DNA from: Aliishimia sp965656085
Lineage (GTDB): Bacteria; Pseudomonadota; Alphaproteobacteria; Rhodobacterales; Rhodobacteraceae
NCBI GenBank assembly: GCA_965656085.1
Contig: CBFHJA010000014.1
Location: 30,962 to 94,961 of the forward strand
Length of the DNA: 64,000 nt
Direction: 5' to 3'
Under the pieces are notes generated by a model. The model saw nothing but the letters and a program-made list of their open reading frames with translations, was not told the DNA's origin and ran no database searches. This document shows positions 1 to 8,003 of this stretch, one piece after another. The first letter of the stretch is position 1. Each line of letters begins with the position of its first letter. The position numbers and the translations under genes are program-made.

Positions 1-591
1 GAGCAGCCCGAGCGCCATGGAGATCAGCCCCTTGGCCACCGAATTGCCGATCACGGCGGAGATGAAGGCCATGGACAGGATCAGCAGTGCGGTCTTTTCG
101 GGCAGGTCGAGATAGGACTCAACAAGGATCGCAAGGAAGGGGGCGCAGAGGATCAACACCACGTCGGAGAAGGTATCGCCTGAGACCGAGGAAAAATGCG
201 CGACCCGCAGCGCCTTCTTGGCCTGACCGTTGCGGGCCATCGGATGGCCGTCGAGCGTGGTCATGTAGGCGTCGGGCGTGCCGGGCGTGTTGAACAGGAT
301 CGCCGGGACCGCGCCACCGATGGTTGCGCCCTTCATGATGCCAATGAGAAAGCCCAGAACCGGGAGCAGAGCGTCGCGCTCGAAGCCAAAGGCCGAGATC
401 AGGATCGGCAGGGCAATGGCCATCGCCATGGGGCCCGCAAGGCCCGGGGTGGAGCCGACGAGGATGCCGGTGACGAAGCCGCCCAGCACCATCAGGAGCG
501 TGATCGGGATCGCGATGCCGCCCAGTTCGATCAGGGCCGGGCCTTGAAACACGGCGGCGATGCCGAGCAGGGCATGGTCGAGAAAGCCCAT
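1..591 (-). CDS. tctA: TctA-family large permease of a tripartite tricarboxylate transporter (3' part cut by window edge)
   Basis: Translating the minus strand from the ATG at 591 gives 197 codons without a stop to the window edge, so the gene is only N-terminally visible (full TctA proteins are about 500 residues). The product begins MGFLDHALLGIAAVFQG and has the TctA hallmarks: the glycine-rich stretch GILVGSTPGLAGP near residues 40-55 and the loop with NTPGTPDAY near residues 105-115, in a very hydrophobic background. TctA is the 12-TM membrane subunit that imports di- or tricarboxylates or other organic acids bound by TctC. Its ATG abuts the TAG of the upstream tctB gene (592-594), so the two are translationally coupled. 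Confidence 0.9.
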   Translation of the reverse strand, partial: MGFLDHALLGIAAVFQGPALIELGGIAIPITLLMVLGGFVTGILVGSTPGLAGPMAMAIALPILISAFGFERDALLPVLGFLIGIMKGATIGGAVPAILFNTPGTPDAYMTTLDGHPMARNGQAKKALRVAHFSSVSGDTFSDVVLILCAPFLAILVESYLDLPEKTALLILSMAFISAVIGNSVAKGLISMALGLL

Positions 592-1137
592 CTACACATC
601 CCCGTTCGGTGGCAGGATCAGGTCGTCGAAGGGCAGATCGTAGAGCAGCGCCATGACGAGGGCGGCGGCGAAGGCCAGTGCAAGGCGCCCCAGCCGCATC
701 CGGCCCTCGGCGAGCGAGGTCAGGGTGAAGATCAGTAGGGTGCCGCCGGTCAGGAAACCCAGATAGGTCCAAGGCAGGGTGGTGCGCAGCAAGCGGTATT
801 CGGTGTCCGTCAGCAGCGCGGCCAGTGCAGGGCCGGTCCAGCGCATCAGCGCCAGCGCGGCGGTGAGCGTGGCGATCAGCGACAAGGCCCAGATCAGCGA
901 GGTCCGGTCCAGATGCACGCTGTCGCTGTGCCCGCCCTTGAGAAAGAGCGCCAGACCGGCAAGGCCGAGCAAGGCGGCGGCCATGGTCGGCGCGAGGGCA
1001 TCGCCGAGGACGGTGCGGCGGCGGACGGTCTCGGTGAGGCCGCTGTCCACGTCCAGCGGAATCCAGACGAAGAGAATGACCAGCGCAAGGCCCAGCGTGA
1101 TCAGGCCGAGCCAGCGGTCCGGGGTCAGGCGGGGCAT
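592..1137 (-). CDS. tctB: TctB-family small membrane subunit of the TTT transporter
   Basis: 181 residues with four clear hydrophobic segments (about residues 10-27, 51-66, 81-100 and 121-145, plus a further stretch near 150-166) and no soluble domain, as expected of TctB. TctB sequences diverge strongly, so the call rests on size, topology and position between tctC and tctA on the same strand. It forms the membrane complex with TctA. An 84-bp gap separates it from tctC, and its stop codon touches the tctA start. Confidence 0.8.
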   Translation of the reverse strand: MPRLTPDRWLGLITLGLALVILFVWIPLDVDSGLTETVRRRTVLGDALAPTMAAALLGLAGLALFLKGGHSDSVHLDRTSLIWALSLIATLTAALALMRWTGPALAALLTDTEYRLLRTTLPWTYLGFLTGGTLLIFTLTSLAEGRMRLGRLALAFAAALVMALLYDLPFDDLILPPNGDV

Positions 1138-1221
1138 GGGGTGAGCTCCTCGCTCAGGGGGCAGGACGGTGCGCCACGGGTTGGCGCACCTCGCATCGCA
1201 GAGATTGGGGCGGGTTCGGCC

Positions 1222-2163
1222 TTACTGCGCCGCTTCCATCAGCGCGCCGGCGCTGTCGAAGTCGTTTTGCAGCATCGTGTCGAGTTCGGCGCCCGAGATG
1301 TTCGTCGCACCGCCGAAAGCCCCTTTGAGCATCTTGCCCGCTTCGCCTTCATTCGAGGCCTTGATGATCGCGTCCGTCAACGCTGTACGCGCATCCTCCG
1401 GAATGCCCGCAGGGGCCATCAGCACGAAATAGCCGTCCGCGTTGAACGGCACGCCCAGATCGCCGATGGTCGGGGCCTCCGGGGTCTGCACCAATGGCTC
1501 CGAGAGGGCCGAGGCGAGGTTGACCAGATCGCCTGCAGCAACGCCTTTGCGCTGGATGCCCGCCATGAAGCCCACGTCGAGATCGCCCGCCGTGACGCCG
1601 TCCATGACTGCCTTACCGCCGCGCACCGACACGATGTTGAACTCCACGCCCTGCGCTTCGCCGAGAAGGAAGGCGATATCGGCGAGTTTGGGGGACATGG
1701 TGCCGAAGGACAGCGCCTCGCCGCCCTTGGCGGCGGCGATCATGTCATCGAAGGTGCTCCAGCCTTTGTCGGCACGGGCAACGACGCCCATCTGGAAGCC
1801 CGCTGTCGTGGTCAGGCCCGCGAAATCGGAGGGCGCAAGGCCAGCGCCGCGCGCGGCCGCAAGGTTGTAGCCCAGAGACTCGGTCACCACCATGGCGATG
1901 GCGGTGCCGTCTGCGGGCATGTCCTTGAGCGCCACGAGTGCGTTGACGCCGCCCTTGCCTGTGACTTGCTCGGGGATGATCTCCCAGCCGAGATCGTTTT
2001 CGATCTGGCTGGCGATCAGCCGGGCCGAGGTGTCGGCACCGCCGCCCGCGCGAAAGGCGATGATCAGATTGATCGGCCCGGGCGGGGTCCAGTCCGAGGC
2101 CAGAGCGCCGGTTGCAAGGATAGCGGCGCTTGTCGCGGCCGCGAAGAGGCGTTTGAGTGACAT
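1222..2163 (-). CDS. tctC: TctC-family periplasmic substrate-binding protein
   Basis: 313 residues. The N-terminus (MSLKRLFAAATSAAILATGALAS) is a Sec signal peptide with likely cleavage after ALA. The mature part has the TctC/Bug signatures: the WTPPGPINLIIAFRAGGGAD beta-strand/P-loop-like start, VTGKGGVNAL near residue 70, and a C-terminal lobe ending in APAGIPEDARTALTDAI. These proteins capture an organic acid in the periplasm and deliver it to TctBA. A GGAGG ribosome site (minus strand, about 2171-2177) supports the start. The gene heads tctC-tctB-tctA and diverges from the marR gene at 2281. The ligand cannot be read from sequence. Confidence 0.92.
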   Translation of the reverse strand: MSLKRLFAAATSAAILATGALASDWTPPGPINLIIAFRAGGGADTSARLIASQIENDLGWEIIPEQVTGKGGVNALVALKDMPADGTAIAMVVTESLGYNLAAARGAGLAPSDFAGLTTTAGFQMGVVARADKGWSTFDDMIAAAKGGEALSFGTMSPKLADIAFLLGEAQGVEFNIVSVRGGKAVMDGVTAGDLDVGFMAGIQRKGVAAGDLVNLASALSEPLVQTPEAPTIGDLGVPFNADGYFVLMAPAGIPEDARTALTDAIIKASNEGEAGKMLKGAFGGATNISGAELDTMLQNDFDSAGALMEAAQ

Positions 2164-2227
2164 TCTTCGGTTCCTCCCAGAAACGTTTCGGTCTTATTGT
2201 TTGTTTTGATCAGTCCTGCACATACAA

Positions 2228-2241
2228 GTTGACCTGTCAAC
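2228..2241. promoter_or_regulatory. candidate MarR operator in the tctC/marR divergent promoter
   Basis: The 117-bp gap between the divergent tctC and marR genes contains a perfect inverted repeat, GTTGAC-CT-GTCAAC. Read on the minus strand it contains TTGACA, a consensus -35 hexamer facing tctC; read on the plus strand it contains TTGACC facing marR. A repressor bound here would block both directions. MarR proteins usually bind such short palindromes next to their own gene, so this is the obvious site, but no -10 element is convincing by eye. Confidence 0.45.
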
Positions 2242-2280
2242 AAAATACGTTAGGCTGCACGCAAAAGGAGGAGCGGGGGC

Positions 2281-2742
2281 ATGGTTGAAACGGTAGCGCC
2301 GGGCGCGGACCTCAAGAGCTTCGTGACGTATCGGCTCGCGCGGCTGCAAAGCCAGCTCAACGCGCAGGCGATTCGTGTTCTCAAGCGCCACAGCGATCTG
2401 TCGCTCACCGAATGGCGCGTGCTCGCCGTCACCGCAGAGCAGGGCGTGTCCACCCTGTCCGATCTCAGCCGCGATACCGGCATGGACAAGGGCCAGCTCA
2501 GCCGGGCCGTCACCTCTCTTGTGCGCCGGTCCTATCTGCGCTCGCAAATGAACAAAAAGGACCACCGGCAATACATGCTGCGCTTCACCGAGGCCGGGCA
2601 GGCCTTGCACGCCCGTCTGCTGCCGATCATGCGCGCGCGGCAAGCGCATTTGACCGAAAAGGTCAGTGCGAGCGATCTGGAGACCGCGATGCGCGTGATC
2701 GACCAACTCGAAGAGGCCGCCAAAGGGATGCCGGGAGAATGA
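2281..2742 (+). CDS. MarR-family transcriptional regulator
   Basis: 153 residues, the normal MarR length. A winged helix-turn-helix occupies about residues 40-105: LTEWRVLAVTAEQG, then the recognition region DTGMDKGQLSRAVTSLVRR, then the wing KDHRQYMLRFTEAG. The long C-terminal helix dimerises. The gene diverges from the TTT transporter and overlaps the downstream sulfatase by ATGA, so it probably autoregulates and controls both transport and catabolism in response to an aromatic or organic acid. An AAAGGAGG-like site lies upstream (about 2263-2271). Confidence 0.9.
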   Translation: MVETVAPGADLKSFVTYRLARLQSQLNAQAIRVLKRHSDLSLTEWRVLAVTAEQGVSTLSDLSRDTGMDKGQLSRAVTSLVRRSYLRSQMNKKDHRQYMLRFTEAGQALHARLLPIMRARQAHLTEKVSASDLETAMRVIDQLEEAAKGMPGE

Positions 2743-4175
2743 CAGCGGGCAACCTTCTGGTCATTCTGTCGGACGAGCATCAGGCCCGCGCCATGGGCTG
2801 TGCGGGGCATCCCTTTGTGCACACGCCGCATCTCGACGCGCTTGCGGCGCGCGGCACCCGGTTCACCAATGCCTACACGCCCAGCCCGATCTGCGTGCCC
2901 GCCCGCGCCAGCTTCGCCACCGGGCTCTACCCGCACCAGACCCGGCTCTGGGACAACGCGATGCCCTATACCGGCACGCCGCGCTCTTGGGGGCATGCGC
3001 TTCAGGAGGCAGGCGTGCGGGTCGAGAGCATCGGCAAGCTGCATTACCGCGACCCTGAGGACGATGTGGGCTTTGACGCGATGCATCTGCCGATGATGGT
3101 TGCGGGCGGTGTCGGCATGGTCTGGGCCTCGGTGCGCCGCGACGGAGAGCGCAAGATCGCGGAGCATCGGATGCTCGGGCCGAAGATCGGCGCGGGCGAG
3201 AGCGACTATACCCGCTACGACGCCGCCGTGACGGACCGCACGGTCGCGTGGCTCTCGGAGCAGCGCCCGGACGGCGCGCCGTGGTGTCTCTATGTCGGGC
3301 TTGTTGCGCCGCATTTCCCGCTGATCGCGCCGGAGCGCTTCTTCGATCTCTACCGCGACAGGGAGATGCCTGCAGTCAAGCTGCACCCGTCCGAAGGTCA
3401 CGCGCGCCATCCATGGGTCGAGGCGCAGAACGCGATGATGGACAGCGAGGCGGCCTTTGCCAGCCCGGCGGAGCGGGCGGACGCGATGCGAGCCTATTAC
3501 GGGCTGTGCTCGTCGCTCGATGACAATATCGGCCAGATTCTCGGCGCGCTGGAGGCCGCCGGGCTCAGCGAGAGCACGACGGTGATCTACAGTTCGGATC
3601 ACGGGGACAATGTGGGCGCGCGGGGGCTCTGGGGGAAGTCGAATTTCTACGAAGAAAGCGCCGCCGTGCCGATGATCGCCGCCGGACCGGGGTTTGCGGC
3701 GGGCGCGCGCTGCGACACGCCGGTGAGCTTGCTGGACCTGTCGGTGAGCATTCCCGCGCAGTTCGATGTGCCCTTCGCTGGCGCCGAGGGCACGCGCCCG
3801 CTCACCGAGATTGCCGCAGCGCCGCCGGAGCCGGAGCGCGCTGTTTTCTCGGAGTATCATGCCGCCGGCGCGGTGAGCGGTGGGTTCATGCTGCGCAAGG
3901 GGCGCTGGAAGCTCATGTATTACATTAATTTCGCGCCGGAACTATATGATTTGCAATCTGATCCTGAGGAGTTGGTAGATGTTGCAGGTGATCCGTCCTG
4001 CGCGCCGGTGCTGTCGGATATGATCGCCGCGCTGCGCGAGATTTGCGATCCCGAGGCGGTGGATGCGCAGGCCTTTGCCGATCAGGACGCGCTTATCTCC
4101 GCCCATGGCGGGCGCGCGGCGGCCTTCGACCTTGGCGCCCCGGGCGCGACGCCGCCCCCGAAGGTGCCTGCATGA
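2739..4175 (+). CDS. sulfatase (arylsulfatase/choline-sulfatase-like, alkaline phosphatase superfamily)
   Basis: 478 residues from the ATG overlapping the marR stop. The N-terminal NLLVILSDEH motif supplies metal-binding Asp, and C52-V-P-A-R is the CxPxR motif in which Cys is matured to formylglycine. A second metal motif, YSSDHGDNVG, follows near residue 285. These enzymes hydrolyse sulfate esters, and a few family members hydrolyse phosphonates or phosphodiesters. There is no signal peptide, so it acts in the cytoplasm, as choline sulfatases do. It is coupled to marR upstream and to the MBL hydrolase downstream, both by ATGA. The substrate is unknown; neither a formylglycine-generating enzyme nor an anaerobic maturase lies nearby. 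Confidence 0.88.
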   Translation: MTAGNLLVILSDEHQARAMGCAGHPFVHTPHLDALAARGTRFTNAYTPSPICVPARASFATGLYPHQTRLWDNAMPYTGTPRSWGHALQEAGVRVESIGKLHYRDPEDDVGFDAMHLPMMVAGGVGMVWASVRRDGERKIAEHRMLGPKIGAGESDYTRYDAAVTDRTVAWLSEQRPDGAPWCLYVGLVAPHFPLIAPERFFDLYRDREMPAVKLHPSEGHARHPWVEAQNAMMDSEAAFASPAERADAMRAYYGLCSSLDDNIGQILGALEAAGLSESTTVIYSSDHGDNVGARGLWGKSNFYEESAAVPMIAAGPGFAAGARCDTPVSLLDLSVSIPAQFDVPFAGAEGTRPLTEIAAAPPEPERAVFSEYHAAGAVSGGFMLRKGRWKLMYYINFAPELYDLQSDPEELVDVAGDPSCAPVLSDMIAALREICDPEAVDAQAFADQDALISAHGGRAAAFDLGAPGATPPPKVPA

Positions 4176-5014
4176 AATTGACCATTCTCGGCTCCGGCTC
4201 GCCGGAAGCCTATGCGCGCCGCGCCTCCTCGGGGTATCTCGTGGAGGTCGGCAACGACAAGATCCTCTTCGATGTGGGCGGCGGGGTGGTCTCGAACCTG
4301 CTCAAGGCGGGGTATCTGCCGGGCGATATCACCCATCTGGTGCTGAGCCATCTGCATTCGGATCACATGATGGACTACGCGCGCCTCGTGCACGCGGCGT
4401 GGGACGAGGGCGCGCCGCCGCTCAAGGTTTATGGGCCGGCGCCGATTGCGAAGATCAGCGAAAAACTCTTTGGGCGGGACGGGGTGTTCAGCACCGATCT
4501 GATCGCGCGCACCGAATTGCCACAGAGCCAGCAGGTCTGGATTGCAAGAGGCGGGACGCTTCCGCGCCCGTGGCCTGCGCCGCAGATCACCGAGATCACC
4601 CCCGGCTTCGTGCTGGAGGGGGACGGTTGGACGCTCCGCGCCGCGCGCGCCCATCATGCCGAACCGCTGCTGCTGTGCATGGGGTTCGCACTGGAGGCCG
4701 GGGGGCGTAAATTCGTCTATTCGGGCGATACCGGGATCACGCCGGACATGCGCGCGCTCAGCGCCGATGCCGATCTGCTGCTGCATTGGTGCTACCGGCT
4801 CGATGGCACGGAGGTCAGCCCGGAGATGGAAGCGACCGCACCGACCCCGCGCGAGATCGCGGCCATGGCGCGCGAGGCCGGGGCGGGCAAGCTCTTGCTG
4901 ACGCATTTCCGGACCCATATGGACGCGGCGTTCGATCCGGCTATTCTGAAGACTGGCGATCTGGTCGTGCTGCGAACAGAGGTCGTCGAGGATCTGGATG
5001 TCTTCGATATTTGA
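4172..5014 (+). CDS. MBL-fold metallo-hydrolase (RNase Z/arylsulfatase-like branch)
   Basis: 280 residues starting MKLTILGSGSPEAYARRASS. Metal ligands are visible in order: SHLHSDHMMD (HxHxDH, about residues 62-67), YSGDTG near 184 and LTHFRTH near 243. This pattern matches the RNase Z-like branch of the superfamily, which also contains type II arylsulfatases and phosphodiesterases. Given the sulfatase immediately upstream (ATGA overlap), a hydrolytic catabolic step is more likely than tRNA processing. No signal peptide is present. The exact reaction is not predictable. Confidence 0.82.
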   Translation: MKLTILGSGSPEAYARRASSGYLVEVGNDKILFDVGGGVVSNLLKAGYLPGDITHLVLSHLHSDHMMDYARLVHAAWDEGAPPLKVYGPAPIAKISEKLFGRDGVFSTDLIARTELPQSQQVWIARGGTLPRPWPAPQITEITPGFVLEGDGWTLRAARAHHAEPLLLCMGFALEAGGRKFVYSGDTGITPDMRALSADADLLLHWCYRLDGTEVSPEMEATAPTPREIAAMAREAGAGKLLLTHFRTHMDAAFDPAILKTGDLVVLRTEVVEDLDVFDI

Positions 5015-5025
5015 GGGGTTTGGGC

Positions 5026-5388
5026 GTGACAGTTAAACCATTGCTTTATGAGTTCGGCATGGGCTCTTCGCTACGCCGGGGGGACTACACCGAAGCGGCG
5101 CTGCGGGCGGTGAAGGATGCGCTGTGGCGCAATTCGATCAACCTTGCGGAACTGTTCGACTTTCCCAAGGAGGCGATGCGGATCACGGTGCAGGTGGCGG
5201 TTGCTGAGCCTGATGCTGTGGACCGCGCGGCCATCGGGGCGGTGTTTCCCTATGGGATGGTCAGTGTCGAGGTCACGCGCGGCGGGCTGGATGTGCCGCG
5301 CCCCGAAGGCCAGCCGGGCAGCGGGACCCCCACGATCATCGCCCACGCCGCCATCGCGGTGGGGTTCGAGATGGAGCGCGCGTCATGA
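5026..5388 (+). CDS. Lin0512-family protein, first copy
   Basis: 120 residues from a GTG at 5026. It begins TVKPLLYEFGMGSSLRRGDYTEAALRAVKDAL and matches the small Lin0512 family of unknown function, which has an EMGMGxDxxGxDxTKAA-type start and a conserved alternating beta-alpha pattern. The next gene is a paralogue, and such pairs may form a hetero-oligomer. It is 11 bp downstream of the MBL gene and overlaps the next gene by ATGA. The ATG alternatives further upstream lie inside the MBL gene, so the GTG was preferred. Confidence 0.78.
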   Translation: MTVKPLLYEFGMGSSLRRGDYTEAALRAVKDALWRNSINLAELFDFPKEAMRITVQVAVAEPDAVDRAAIGAVFPYGMVSVEVTRGGLDVPRPEGQPGSGTPTIIAHAAIAVGFEMERAS

Positions 5389-5756
5389 GCGATCATCGGA
5401 TCATCATCGAGATGGGTATGGGCAACGATATGTACGGGCAGGACTACACCAAGGCCGCTGCCCGGGCGATCGAGGATGCGATCCGGCATTCGTCCTTGCC
5501 GCTCTTCGAGGCGCTCGGGATATCGCATGACGCGATGCGGGTGCAGGTGACCGTTGGGGTTCAAGACCCGGACAAGGTGGATTGCGCCGTGCTGGCCAAG
5601 CGATTGCCGCGCGGGCGGGCCGAGGTGCGGGCCGTTTTCGGGGGGATGAATGTGGAAAATCCCAGCACGGGCGGTGTGATCGTCATCGCCTCGGCGGCGG
5701 TGGAGGCTTTCGTGCCCAAGCAGACGGGCTGGGCGCTGCGTCAGGCCGGGGCGTAA
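5385..5756 (+). CDS. Lin0512-family protein, second copy
   Basis: 123 residues with the family start IIIEMGMGNDMYGQDYTKAA, a middle QVTVGVQDPDKVD segment aligned to QVAVAEPDAVD of the first copy, and a C-terminal strand VIVIASAAVEAF. Function is unknown. Lin0512 genes are commonly adjacent duplicates. The gene ends convergently with DUF6445, the coding regions overlapping by 16 bp, so little space remains for a terminator. Confidence 0.8.
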   Translation: MSDHRIIIEMGMGNDMYGQDYTKAAARAIEDAIRHSSLPLFEALGISHDAMRVQVTVGVQDPDKVDCAVLAKRLPRGRAEVRAVFGGMNVENPSTGGVIVIASAAVEAFVPKQTGWALRQAGA

Positions 5757-6445
5757 TCGACGAAGAAATTCGCTGTGAGGCGGCCCGGATCGTTCGGGCC
5801 TGAGGGCGGGACGGGGCGGATGATGCCGCTATGGAGCAGGCAGGAGCGGTAGATCACCAGCCGGTTGAAGCGCGCGTCCACCGCTCCGATTTGCGTGTAG
5901 CCGGAGGTGGTGTCGTCGGCGTAGCCTTGGCTGCCGTTCAGCGCGGCAAGGTCGGCCTGACGGGCGGCGAGGTAGCGCTGTTTGTGCGCGGCGGGAACCC
6001 GTTCCAGCCCGGTGCGGTCCTGCCGGAAGAACGCGGTGCCGCCATGGGGCGGACCGCACAGGTAATGCAGGATCGCCACGCGGTCTGCGCTGGCCACGTC
6101 GATATGGGGCACGCGTTGCAGCGGGGTCAGGGCCTCGGGGGCGCGGGTGACGCGGGAGAACGCACATTCGAAGCGGGCCAGTTTACGGCGGGCTTTGAAA
6201 ATCCGGCTCTGGAGGATCGGGTCGAGGCGGCGGAGCGCGCTTTGCACATAGGCGCGGGGCAGGGCAGTGCGCGCGCCGGGATAGCCGCCGGGGGGGACTT
6301 CGGCCCAGTTCGGATCGTCGATCGCGCGATGCACCAGCGCGTCTGGGTCTTCGAGGAAATCGTCGATGATCAGGAGCGGCTCGCGCGCGGCGCCGATGGG
6401 CTGCACCGAGATCGTCAGATTTTGGTTTGCCCGGACGTCCATCAT
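5741..6445 (-). CDS. DUF6445 family protein, possible iron/2-oxoglutarate-type oxygenase fold
   Basis: 234 residues. The family is typically found next to tryptophan-halogenase-like genes, as here. I can place a HxD...H...R pattern (H114, D116, H205, R222) spaced as in Fe(II)/2-oxoglutarate oxygenases: PHIDVAS, LLHSG and GRLTANFFVDY. This suggests a hydroxylase-like fold, but activity has not been established for the family to my knowledge. It starts 43 bp from the divergent halogenase gene, so they share a promoter region. There is no signal peptide. Confidence 0.75.
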   Translation of the reverse strand: MMDVRANQNLTISVQPIGAAREPLLIIDDFLEDPDALVHRAIDDPNWAEVPPGGYPGARTALPRAYVQSALRRLDPILQSRIFKARRKLARFECAFSRVTRAPEALTPLQRVPHIDVASADRVAILHYLCGPPHGGTAFFRQDRTGLERVPAAHKQRYLAARQADLAALNGSQGYADDTTSGYTQIGAVDARFNRLVIYRSCLLHSGIIRPVPPSGPNDPGRLTANFFVDYAPA

Positions 6446-6488
6446 GGGCCTATCCTGCGGTTGTTTTCGGGCAAAGTCGAGGTGCAGC

Positions 6489-8003
6489 GTGGCCGGTCAG
6501 ACAGAGCAGATGCGGGTTGTGATCGTCGGCGGGGGCACCGGCGGGTGGATGAGCGCGGCCTCGCTGGCGAAGTATCTCGGGAGCCGGGTGCAGATCACGC
6601 TGATCGAGTCCGAGCAGATCGGCACCATCGGGGTGGGCGAAGCTACCATCCCGCAAATCCGGCTGTTCAACAAGGGGCTCGGGATCGAGGAGCGGGACTT
6701 TCTGCGCGGGACCAAGGGGACGCTGAAGCTCGGGATTCGGTTCTCGAACTGGTACCGCAAGGGCGAGAGCTATTTTCACGGGTTTGGCGAGGTCGGGCGG
6801 ACCATTGGTCTGGTGCCGTTCTATCACTACTGGCTGCGCTATCAGCGCGAAGGGGGCACGCTGCCGCTTGATGCGTTCAGCCCCTGCGTGCTCGCTGCCG
6901 AGGAAGGGCGCTACGGGCCGGGCGATGGGGTCAAGGCGGTGCGGCTGCCCGCCTCCGCCTATCACTTCGATGCGGCGCGCTATGCCGGGTTCCTGCGGGG
7001 CTATGCGGAGGCGCGGGGCGTGGTTCGGCGCGAAGGCAAGGTCAAGGGCTGGGAGCAGGATGGCGAGAGCGGGCATATCACGGAGCTGACGCTGGAGGAT
7101 GGCGCGGCGCTTGAAGGTGATTTGTTCATTGATTGCAGTGGGATGCGGGGGCTGTTGATCGAGCAGGCGCTGGAAGCGGGTTGGGAGGACTGGTCGCATT
7201 GGCTTCCGTGCGACCGGGCGCTCGCGGTGCCCTCGGAGGGCAACGGTCGGCTCGACCCGTTCACGCGTGCGATTGCGCATGATGCCGGGTGGCAATGGCA
7301 AATCCCGCTTCAGCACCGGACCGGGAACGGGCATGTGTTTGCCAGTGCGTTTACCAGCGAGGAGGCGGCGTGGGAGACCCTTCGTGCGAACCTGCCGGGC
7401 AGGGTGCTGGCCGATCCCAAGCCGATCCGGTTCACGACGGGCAAGCGGGCCAAGGCATGGGTGGGCAATTGCGTGGCAATCGGACTGTCGGGCGGGTTTC
7501 TGGAGCCGCTCGAATCGACCTCTATTCACCTCATCCAGTCGGGGATCGCGCGGCTTCTGGCGCTCTTTCCGGAGCGCGATTGCGACCCGGCTCTCAGGGA
7601 CGCCTACAACGCGCAGACTGATTTCGAATATGCGGCGATCCGGGATTTCCTGATCCTGCACTACCACGCGACCGCCCGGGATGACACGGAATTCTGGCGC
7701 TATTGCCGGGAGATGGCGATCCCGGACAGCCTGTCGGAGAAGCTCGATCTGTTCCGCAGCGCGGGGCGCATCGTGCGGTACAATTCCGAGCTTTTCGACG
7801 TGCCGAGCTGGCTGCAGGTCATGCTCGGGCAGGGGGTGGTGCCGGCGCGGTATCACCCGATGGTGGATGCCGCGCCGGAGGCGGATTTACAGCGTTACAT
7901 CGACATGAATGCACAAGAGACCCGCGCGCAGGTGGATGGGCTGGGCGACCATGCGGGATTTGTGGCGCGCATGGTCCGCAAGCAGCCGGTGGCCGCGGGT
8001 TAG
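6489..8003 (+). CDS. flavin-dependent tryptophan-halogenase-family protein
   Basis: 504 residues from a GTG with a GAGG site 6 bp upstream; an in-frame ATG at 6510 is the alternative. The FAD-binding motif GGGTGGW (residues 14-20) is followed by GVGEATIP. The halogenase signature WQWQIP is at 268-273. The residues matching PrnA/RebH Lys79 and Glu346 are present as K80 (TLKLGIRF) and E342 (EPLEST), so an active halogenase is plausible. Enzymes of this environmental group are poorly characterised and may act on free indoles or on peptides. No flavin reductase gene is adjacent; the partner here is DUF6445. The stop overlaps the convergent acyltransferase by 3 bp. Confidence 0.88.
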   Translation: MAGQTEQMRVVIVGGGTGGWMSAASLAKYLGSRVQITLIESEQIGTIGVGEATIPQIRLFNKGLGIEERDFLRGTKGTLKLGIRFSNWYRKGESYFHGFGEVGRTIGLVPFYHYWLRYQREGGTLPLDAFSPCVLAAEEGRYGPGDGVKAVRLPASAYHFDAARYAGFLRGYAEARGVVRREGKVKGWEQDGESGHITELTLEDGAALEGDLFIDCSGMRGLLIEQALEAGWEDWSHWLPCDRALAVPSEGNGRLDPFTRAIAHDAGWQWQIPLQHRTGNGHVFASAFTSEEAAWETLRANLPGRVLADPKPIRFTTGKRAKAWVGNCVAIGLSGGFLEPLESTSIHLIQSGIARLLALFPERDCDPALRDAYNAQTDFEYAAIRDFLILHYHATARDDTEFWRYCREMAIPDSLSEKLDLFRSAGRIVRYNSELFDVPSWLQVMLGQGVVPARYHPMVDAAPEADLQRYIDMNAQETRAQVDGLGDHAGFVARMVRKQPVAAG

